Source: Actinomycetes bacterium (GTDB lineage: Bacteria > Actinomycetota > CALGFH01). Taken from it: a stretch of DNA of 6,429 nucleotides. The notes beneath the pieces are model-generated. The model was not told the origin of the DNA. It did not search any database and worked only from the letters and a program-made list of their open reading frames with translations. Location: the NCBI GenBank assembly GCA_030146615.1, contig JASLBL010000031.1, positions 1 to 6,429 of the forward strand. Reading direction: 5' to 3'. Positions 1 through 5,386 of this stretch are shown here, piece by piece (position 1 is the first letter of the stretch; every line of letters starts with the position of its first letter). A program made the position numbers and the translations under genes.

Positions 1-41
1 GGCCGGTACCGTCCCGGCGCCGCGCCGGGACGGTACCGGCC
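1..41. repeat. 41-bp perfect palindrome at the left edge
   Basis: Bases 1-20 (ggccggtaccgtcccggcgc) are the exact reverse complement of bases 22-41, around a single central base (c21). The symmetry reaches exactly the first base of the window, so it may continue to the left. The GH15 frame runs through it and reads GRYRPGA then APGRYRP. The right arm looks like genuine GH15 N-terminal coding sequence, because RYRPI precedes the conserved block. The left arm could be a real hairpin-encoding segment or a fold-back artefact at a contig end. Confidence 0.85.
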
Positions 42-1818
42 GATCGGCGGCTACGCGTTCCTGGGCGACTGCCACACCGGCGGCCTCGTGTCCTCGGACG
101 GCTGGGTGGACTGGCTGTGCCTGCCGCGGCTGGACGACGGCAGCTACTTCGGCCGGCTGCTGGACCGCGAACGCGGCGGGTGGTGCGCGATCACCCCTTC
201 CGACCCGGCGGTGGGCACCAGCCGCCGCTACCGGGACGGCACGCTGGTGCTGGAGACCGAGATGACGACGGTAGGCGGCCGGGTGCGGGTCACTGACTGC
301 CTGACCATGCGGCCCGGCGGCGCCCGGCGGCCGTACCGGCAGCTGCTGCGGGTCGTCGACGGCCTCGAAGGCGCGGTCGACCTGCGGGTCCAGGTGGTCC
401 CCCGCTTCGACTACGGGCAGGTGCGGCCGTGGATCCGCCGTGCCGGGCGCACCTGGCAGGCCCTGGGCGGCGACGACGGGCTGGTCATCGAGGGCGACGT
501 GCCGCTGGTCCTGTCCGGGCTGCACGACCTGGTGGCCGAGGTGCGGGTGGCCGCCGGGCAGCGGCTGCGGCTGGGCCTGCGCCATGTCTGGCCCGAGGTC
601 CTGGACGGGTCGGGGGCCAGGCCGCCGTCCGCGGCCGAGCTGGACCGGCGGCTGGAGCAGACGGTGGCCTGGTGGCGAGGCTGGTCGGCGCGGGGCAGCC
701 TGGTGGGTCCGGACCAGCCGGCGCTGCTGCGCTCGGCCACGGTGCTCAAGGCGCTCACCCAGGCCAGGACCGGGGCGATCGCCGCCGCGGCCACCACCTC
801 GCTGCCCGAGGCGCCCGGCGGGCCGCGCAACTGGGACTACCGGGCCAGCTGGGTCCGGGACTCGGTGTTCGCGCTGCGGTCGCTGGCCGAGCTCGGCTTC
901 ACCGCCGAGGCCGACGGGTTCAGGCGGTTTGTCCAGCGCAGCGCCGCCGGCAGCGCCCAGGAGCTCCAGATCATGTACGGCCTGGGCGGCGAGCGGCGGC
1001 TGCAGGAGCTGATCCTCGACGACCTTGAGGGCTACGACGGGGCCCGGCCGGTGCGGGTCGGCAACGCCGCCGCCCGCCAGCACCAGCACGACGTCTACGG
1101 GGAGCTGCTGGACCTGGCCTGGGCCTGGCACCAGCGGGGCAAGACCCCGGACGCCGACGACTGGCGGTTCCTGGTCGAGCTGGTCGACGAGGCCGCCGAC
1201 CGCTGGCGGACCCCCGATCGTGGGATCTGGGAGCTGCGCGGCCGGCCGCGGCACCTGGTCCACTCCAAGGTGCTGTGCTGGGTGGCGCTGGACCGCGGGC
1301 TGCGCCTGGCCACCGACCTGGGCTTGCCGGCGCCGGTGGGGCGCTGGGCGTCGACGCGGGCGGCGATCCGGGCCGCGGTCGAACGCCAGGGCTACGATCC
1401 CGGCCGGGGGGTGTTCACCCAGGCGTTCGACCGGCCCGAGCTGGACGCGGCGCTGCTGCTGCCGAGCGTCGGCTTTGTCGCCTGGGACGACCCACGGATG
1501 CGGCGGACGGTCGATGAGGTCCGCCGGGAGCTGGAGGCGGACGGGCTGCTGTGGCGCTACCGGGCCCCCGACGGCCTGGAAGGGGCCGAGGGGACGTTCG
1601 TGGCCTGCACCTTCTGGCTGGCTGAGTGCCTGGCCCGCCAGGGCCGCACCGCCGAGGCGCGCGACGCCTTCGCCGGGGCGTCGGCGACCGCCAACGACCT
1701 GGGGCTGTTCGCCGAGGAGTTCGACCCGGCGACCGGGATGCTGCTCGGCAACTTCCCCCAGGCGCTCACCCACCTGTCCCACATCGCCGCCGCGGTCGCC
1801 CTCCAGGAGCCCAGCTGA
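1..1818 (+). CDS. Glycoside hydrolase family 15 protein (glucoamylase/trehalase-like), 5' partial
   Basis: GH15 enzymes are inverting exo-hydrolases with an (alpha/alpha)6 barrel that release glucose from alpha-glucans or split trehalose; actinobacterial members include cytosolic trehalases. The frame is open from base 1. The first start-like codon is GTG at 88, but the family's conserved N-terminus (RPIGGYAFLGDC, then LVSSDGWVDWLCLPRLD) begins before it, so the true start lies left of the window. Numbering from the GTG at 88: RNWDYRASWVRD at 247-258 (substrate-binding block), PVRVGNAAA at 321-329, HDVYGE at 334-339, GIWE at 379-382 with E382 as likely catalytic acid, LFAEEFD at 540-546 with E543/E544 as likely catalytic base, and GNFPQALTH at 554-562. 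About 605 residues are visible, near full length for the family. No signal peptide can be judged. The gene ends 7 bases before the stop of the convergent DedA gene. The family call is firm; substrate (trehalose, maltodextrin or dextran-type) is not resolved. Confidence 0.93.
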   Translation, partial: GRYRPGAAPGRYRPIGGYAFLGDCHTGGLVSSDGWVDWLCLPRLDDGSYFGRLLDRERGGWCAITPSDPAVGTSRRYRDGTLVLETEMTTVGGRVRVTDCLTMRPGGARRPYRQLLRVVDGLEGAVDLRVQVVPRFDYGQVRPWIRRAGRTWQALGGDDGLVIEGDVPLVLSGLHDLVAEVRVAAGQRLRLGLRHVWPEVLDGSGARPPSAAELDRRLEQTVAWWRGWSARGSLVGPDQPALLRSATVLKALTQARTGAIAAAATTSLPEAPGGPRNWDYRASWVRDSVFALRSLAELGFTAEADGFRRFVQRSAAGSAQELQIMYGLGGERRLQELILDDLEGYDGARPVRVGNAAARQHQHDVYGELLDLAWAWHQRGKTPDADDWRFLVELVDEAADRWRTPDRGIWELRGRPRHLVHSKVLCWVALDRGLRLATDLGLPAPVGRWASTRAAIRAAVERQGYDPGRGVFTQAFDRPELDAALLLPSVGFVAWDDPRMRRTVDEVRRELEADGLLWRYRAPDGLEGAEGTFVACTFWLAECLARQGRTAEARDAFAGASATANDLGLFAEEFDPATGMLLGNFPQALTHLSHIAAAVALQEPS

Positions 1819-1832
1819 CCGGCGGTCAGCTG
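1812..1832. terminator. Stem-loop over the two convergent stop codons (possible bidirectional terminator)
   Basis: Bases 1812-1820 (cagctgacc) pair perfectly with 1824-1832 (ggtcagctg) around a 3-base loop (ggc). One arm contains the GH15 TGA (1816-1818) and the other the DedA stop (1828-1826 on the - strand). The position between convergent genes suits a bidirectional terminator. There is no T-run on either side, so this is not a classical intrinsic terminator. Many actinobacterial terminator candidates lack a U-tract, but coincidence is possible. Confidence 0.4.
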
Positions 1833-2470
1833 TCGCCCGGCCACTCAGGTGCGGACCGGCCGCGGCGACGGGCACGCCGCCGGCGTATCAGCGCCGCGGT
1901 GGCGGCACCGACGACGATCGCGCCCAGCAGGACCAGGCCGGCCTGGCCGGCGACGCGCTCGACCATACGGTAGGCCCGGCCGGCGGCATAGCCGAGCAGG
2001 ACGAACCCGGTCGCCCAGAGCACGCCCCCGGCAACGTTGTAGGCCGCGAAGGTGCGGTACGGCACGCCGGCGACCCCGGCCAGGCCCGGCACCAACGCCC
2101 GGAGCGCCGCGGTGAAGCGGCCGAGGAACACCGCGCGGCCGCCGAGGCGGCGCACCAGGGCCGTGGCCCGCTCGACCTGGCCGGGCTCGACCAGCCGGTG
2201 AGGCAGGTGGGCCAGCAGCCGCTCCCCCACCCTGCGGCCGATGGCGTACCCGACCGAGTCGCCCACGATCGCGCCGGCCGCCCCGGCCACCACGGCCGCC
2301 CACAGCGGCACCCGGCCCTGGTGGGCGAGGAAGCCGCCAAGCAGCAGGGCGAGCTCGGCGGGGACCACGATCCCCAGCAGCGTCGACGCCTCTAGCGCCG
2401 GCAGGGCGAACACCACCACCAGCACCAACGGGCCCGCCAGGTGGAGGATGAAGTCGGTGGGCCAGGTCAT
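1826..2470 (-). CDS. DedA family membrane protein
   Basis: This is a 214-residue protein starting at ATG 2470. DedA proteins are integral membrane proteins linked to membrane homeostasis; some have been shown to transport undecaprenyl phosphate or other phospholipids across the bilayer. Hydrophobic segments lie at about 8-26, 31-50 (re-entrant-like), 55-78, 125-160 and 172-193, followed by a basic tail (RRRRARRRGR). The DedA blocks are present: E27 with P37 and E39, and FLGRFTAALRALVPGLAG at 115-132 with R118, R124 and P128. The spacings E27-E39 (12), E27-R118 (91) and R118-R124 (6) match those I recall for the essential E39, D51, R130 and R136 of E. coli YqjA/YghB, with Glu replacing the Asp. 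The length is normal. An upstream in-frame start at 2653 would overlap the preceding gene by about 170 bases and adds a non-membrane Arg/Pro-rich leader, so 2470 is preferred. Only a weak purine stretch precedes it. It is the last gene of the cluster, 13 bases after the PAP2 fusion. Confidence 0.9.
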   Translation of the reverse strand: MTWPTDFILHLAGPLVLVVVFALPALEASTLLGIVVPAELALLLGGFLAHQGRVPLWAAVVAGAAGAIVGDSVGYAIGRRVGERLLAHLPHRLVEPGQVERATALVRRLGGRAVFLGRFTAALRALVPGLAGVAGVPYRTFAAYNVAGGVLWATGFVLLGYAAGRAYRMVERVAGQAGLVLLGAIVVGAATAALIRRRRARRRGRSAPEWPGDS

Positions 2471-2486
2471 GCGGTCGCCGGCATCA
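2467..2486 (-). promoter_or_regulatory. Possible translational coupling junction (TGATG and ATGA)
   Basis: Reading the - strand, the PAP2-fusion stop TGA (2486-2484) shares its last A with an ATG (2484-2482). That ATG opens a five-codon frame (MPATA) ending in a TGA at 2469-2467. This second TGA overlaps the DedA ATG (2470-2468) as ATGA. No convincing Shine-Dalgarno lies in the 13-base gap, so ribosome re-initiation is a plausible way for DedA to be translated. The overlaps are seen directly; function is inference and chance is possible. Confidence 0.35.
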
Positions 2487-4916
2487 GATCGTCCCGTCGG
2501 CGCGGAGGGCACGGTAGGCCAGCCAGCCGGGCAGGATCGGCAGCCAGAAGGTGAACAGCCGGAAGGCCAGCACCCCGGCGACCGCCGACCCGGTCGGGAC
2601 ACCGACGGCGGTGAGCCCGGCGACCAGCGCCGCCTCCATGGCCCCCAGCCCACCGGGGGTCGGGCTGAGCGAGGCGACCGCCGCCCCGGCCAGGTAGACC
2701 GCGACGGTGCTGGCCAGGGGAAGGTGGGCGCCGAAGGCGGCCAGGCAGCCGGCCAGGGCCAATGCGTAGGTCAGGGTGACGCCGGCCGAGCCGCCGAGCA
2801 GCTGGGCGGCCTTGCCGGGGCGGCGCAGCACCCCGGCCAGCTCCCGGCCCGCCCGTAAGGCCGGGAACACCAGCCGCCGGCGTCCGAGCGGCGACCACAG
2901 CGCCAGCCCGCCGGCCGCCAGCACCCCGGCCAGCGCGACCAGCTCCGGCCAGCCCCTGGGGATGTGGGCCGCACCCAGCCTGGCGTGGCCGACCAGGGCG
3001 GCGGCGACGAGCAGGCCGAGCAGGTGGACGAGGGCGCCGGCCGCGGTGTTGGCCGTGACCGCGGCCATGGCGGCCGGGCGGTCCATCCCGGCGCGCTGCA
3101 GGTAGCGGATGTTCAGCCCGATCCCGCCCAGGCTGGCCGGGGTGAGCCGGTTGGCGAACGAGCTGGCCACCTGGACCAGGGTGGTCCGCCCAAGGGCAAG
3201 CGGCGGGTCGACGGCGCCGAGCTGGGCGACAGCGGCTGCGAGGTAGCTTGCCGCCGTGAGCAGCAGGCCGGCCGCCAGCCAGGTCCAGTGGGCCGCCTGG
3301 AGCGCGGCCAGGGTCTGGCGGAGCTCGCCGACCTGCGGCAACAGCAGGTGCACGGCGAACCCGGCGGCCACCAGGAGCAGCAGGGTGCGTGGGCGGATGC
3401 GAGTGAGCGGTTCCAGCGGGGGCGGTCCGGTCCCGGCGGCGGCCGCCGCCCGCTGGCGCAACTCGGCGAGCAGGCCGGGGCGGGCCTTGAGGTCGGCCCG
3501 GGTGGCGGCGGGCAGGGCCGCCGGCTGGAGCAGCGGCAGCGCCTGGGCGACCGCCTCGACGCCCAGGGTCTCGGTGGCGCTGTGCACGGCCCGTTCGGTG
3601 CCGACCAGACAGGCCAGCGAGGCGAGCAGCTCGGCCACGTCGCCGGCCAGCCGCCGGCGGCTGGCCGCGGCCTCGGCGAACCCGAAGTCCAGCAGCCAGG
3701 GCTGCCCGCCGGGGTCGACCAGCAGGTTGGCGCGGCGCAGGTCGCGGTGGGCGATGCCGGCGGCGTGCAGCCGGGCCACTTCGGCCCAGACGGTGGCCAG
3801 CAGCCGGTCGTCGACCTTGGCGGCGTCCAGTCGGTCCAGCGTCTGGCCGGCCCCGTGCTGCTGGACCAGCAGGACATGGCCGTCGCCGGTGGGGGTGGCG
3901 GTCAGCACCGCCGGGGTGCGGACCCCGGCCCGGGCGGCCAGCAGCTGGAGGTAGGCCTCGTGCTCCACCGCCTGCTTGGGAGTGGCGAACGGGGTCTCGT
4001 CCTCGACCTCCCGGAACGCGGTCCAGCGCCAGAGCTTGTAGAGCAGGTCGGCGTCGCGCTGCTCGCGCCCGACCGCCTTGACGAACCAGCGCCCGCCGGC
4101 CCGGCCGCGGACGACGAAGGGGACCGAGCCGCGCGCGTCGACCCCCACCGGTTGGACCGTGTCCGGCTCGATCCCGGCCGCCCGCAGGCCGTCCAGGATC
4201 GCTGATGCCGTGGGCAGGCCGCCGGGCGCGCCCAGGACCAGGTGCACCGCGGCGGCCGCCGCCCAGCCCAACGCCGCCCCGCCGACGACGTCCAGCGGCA
4301 GGTGGGCGCCGGCGTACATCCGCTCGAGCGCCACCAGCCAGACCACCCACCAGGCCGCCCGCCGCGCCGGGCGTGGCAGCCACGGCCCGGCCGCGGCCGC
4401 CATCGCGGCCGCCACCGCGACGTGGCCGGAGGGGTAGCCCAGCCCGGTGTCCACGGCACGCTCGACGACCCCATTGAGCAGGGCGACCGGCCGCGCCTCT
4501 CCGACCACATCCTTGACCACCTTGGCCAGCACCCAGGCCACGCCGCCGGACAGGGCGAGGTCACGGGCCAGCCGGGGCCGGCGGGCAGCCAGGGCGGCGG
4601 CGGCCACGACCGGGACCGCCCCCACCACGCCGAGCTGCATCACCACCAGCAGCGGCCGCCCCAGCACGTCGGGCAGCTGGTTGACCAGCCGGAACAGATT
4701 GGCGTCGAAGGCGAACACATGGCCGCGGTGGGCGGCCAGCGCGCCGGTCGCGGCGACCAGGCTGCCGACCAGCACCCGGAGCACGTCCCCGGGATGCCGC
4801 CGCACGGACCGCAGGCCGCTCCAGCCCCGACCGACCCGGGGCCTGGGAGCGCCGTCGTTCGTCCCCGTCGGTCGCCGCTGTGGCTCGGCAGCCGCCGCGC
4901 CGGCGCCGACGGTCAC
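2484..4916 (-). CDS. PAP2 phosphatase - kinase-like - LPG_synthase_TM (flippase-like) fusion membrane protein
   Basis: This is one uninterrupted 810-residue frame with three domains. (1) PAP2, about 45-235: it carries the full phosphatase signature, K135-x6-R142-P143, Y-P162-S163-G164-H165, and E198-R199-x5-H205-x3-D209 (canonical Ser-Arg is Glu-Arg here). Such enzymes dephosphorylate phosphatidic acid or polyprenyl pyrophosphate, usually at the outer face. (2) A protein-kinase-like fold, about 265-480: K280 (FVKAVG), E318/E320 as candidate helix-C Glu, HRDLRRAN at 390-397 (D392, N397) and D410-F-G. All core catalytic residues are present, so it may be active. (3) An LPG_synthase_TM domain, about 505-805, rich in hydrophobic helices, with NRLTPASLGGIG at 589-600 and SPTPGGLGAME at 751-761. 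The soluble aminoacyl-transferase half of true MprF is absent, so lysyl-PG synthesis should not be assumed. The GTG at 4916 is chosen because it overlaps the preceding stop as GTGA. The frame extends to a start at 5054, but that would overlap the SPW gene by about 140 bases. Substrates are unknown. Confidence 0.9.
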   Translation of the reverse strand: MTVGAGAAAAEPQRRPTGTNDGAPRPRVGRGWSGLRSVRRHPGDVLRVLVGSLVAATGALAAHRGHVFAFDANLFRLVNQLPDVLGRPLLVVMQLGVVGAVPVVAAAALAARRPRLARDLALSGGVAWVLAKVVKDVVGEARPVALLNGVVERAVDTGLGYPSGHVAVAAAMAAAAGPWLPRPARRAAWWVVWLVALERMYAGAHLPLDVVGGAALGWAAAAAVHLVLGAPGGLPTASAILDGLRAAGIEPDTVQPVGVDARGSVPFVVRGRAGGRWFVKAVGREQRDADLLYKLWRWTAFREVEDETPFATPKQAVEHEAYLQLLAARAGVRTPAVLTATPTGDGHVLLVQQHGAGQTLDRLDAAKVDDRLLATVWAEVARLHAAGIAHRDLRRANLLVDPGGQPWLLDFGFAEAAASRRRLAGDVAELLASLACLVGTERAVHSATETLGVEAVAQALPLLQPAALPAATRADLKARPGLLAELRQRAAAAAGTGPPPLEPLTRIRPRTLLLLVAAGFAVHLLLPQVGELRQTLAALQAAHWTWLAAGLLLTAASYLAAAVAQLGAVDPPLALGRTTLVQVASSFANRLTPASLGGIGLNIRYLQRAGMDRPAAMAAVTANTAAGALVHLLGLLVAAALVGHARLGAAHIPRGWPELVALAGVLAAGGLALWSPLGRRRLVFPALRAGRELAGVLRRPGKAAQLLGGSAGVTLTYALALAGCLAAFGAHLPLASTVAVYLAGAAVASLSPTPGGLGAMEAALVAGLTAVGVPTGSAVAGVLAFRLFTFWLPILPGWLAYRALRADGTI
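4913..4916 (-). promoter_or_regulatory. GTGA start/stop overlap, SPW gene to PAP2 fusion
   Basis: The stop of the SPW-repeat gene (TGA, 4915-4913) lies inside the GTG start (4916-4914) of the fusion gene. This 4-base overlap implies translational coupling. A weak purine stretch (gcggaca) lies a few bases upstream. The overlap is the main reason for placing the fusion start here. Confidence 0.7.
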
Positions 4917-5386
4917 CGCTGTCCGCGGCCGGCGGCCTGACGCCGGCGCTCGCCACCGGCGGTCGGCACCGGCCGGCCCTGTCGCCGGCGGCCAGCCAGC
5001 AGCGCCGAGCCGGCCAGGATCAAGACGATCAGCCCGGCCAGGACCGAGTTCCACTCGGCCCGGCCCACCGCGGCCCGCGCCGGCTCCAGCACCTCCGACG
5101 GAGGGATCGGGACCAGACCGGGGACGCTGTCCACCCCATCGCCGAACTCCCAGAACGAGGGGACGAGCAACAGCCAGAGACCGAAGAAGCAGGTGATGGC
5201 CAGCGGCGGGACCCGGTTGCGGGCCATCAGTGCCCAGCCGGCCATCACGGCCACGGCCAGGCCGCCGGCGACGGCGCTGACCACGCCCGCGCTGACCCGG
5301 GTGGTGGACAGCGCCAGGGGCGAGACCACCAGCCAGGCCCCCACCGCAAGCAGCGCTCTGACCGTCCAGGAGTTGTTGCGCTTCAC
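4913..5386 (-). CDS. SPW-repeat family membrane protein, function unknown
   Basis: This is a small 157-residue protein of the SPW-repeat family, found mostly in actinobacteria and without an assigned reaction. Four hydrophobic helices are visible at about 10-27, 32-55, 60-80 and 114-132, followed by a basic, Arg-rich cytoplasmic-looking tail (133-157). The two repeat units are WLVVSPLAL (18-26) and WLLLVPSFWEF (71-81), both degenerate relative to the W-L-x-x-S-P-W pattern. The second unit is followed by an 86-112 loop and then EWNSVLAGLIVL (111-122), the W-N block typical of the family. The start is GTG 5386, supported by a strong ribosome binding site (GGGAGGT, 7 bases upstream). Both ends overlap neighbours by 4 bases (GTGA), so it is co-translated between the FtsH protease and the PAP2 fusion. 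Its place suggests an accessory membrane role in the same process, but no function can be stated. Confidence 0.82.
   Translation of the reverse strand: MKRNNSWTVRALLAVGAWLVVSPLALSTTRVSAGVVSAVAGGLAVAVMAGWALMARNRVPPLAITCFFGLWLLLVPSFWEFGDGVDSVPGLVPIPPSEVLEPARAAVGRAEWNSVLAGLIVLILAGSALLAGRRRQGRPVPTAGGERRRQAAGRGQR
5383..5386 (-). promoter_or_regulatory. GTGA start/stop overlap, FtsH-like gene to SPW gene
   Basis: The TGA stop of the FtsH-like gene (5385-5383) lies inside the GTG start (5386-5384) of the SPW-repeat gene. It is the same 4-base overlap as at 4913-4916 and supports one coupled operon. Confidence 0.75.

Noticed and set aside
88..1818. GTG at 88 as the true start of the GH15 gene
   Set aside because: Conserved GH15 N-terminal sequence is encoded in frame before it (from about base 31), so the gene is cut by the window edge.
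1025..2395. 456-residue open frame on the + strand spanning the GH15/DedA junction
   Set aside because: It crosses two well-supported genes in shadow frames, and its composition is typical of GC-driven spurious frames.
1826..2653. DedA start at 2653
   Set aside because: It would overlap the fusion gene by about 170 bases and adds a non-conserved Arg/Pro-rich leader; ATG 2470 precedes the first membrane helix.
2964..4205. 413-residue Gly/Gln-rich open frame on the + strand
   Set aside because: It is the antisense shadow of the fusion gene, with low complexity and no start context.
2467..4383. 638-residue open frame on the - strand inside the PAP2 fusion
   Set aside because: It is an Arg/Pro/Gly/Ala-rich shadow frame caused by high GC, with no domain or motif; the overlapping frame has three clear domains.
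2484..4916. Lysylphosphatidylglycerol synthase as the product name
   Set aside because: Only the membrane flippase-like part of that family is present; the soluble synthase domain is missing, so the name would mislead.
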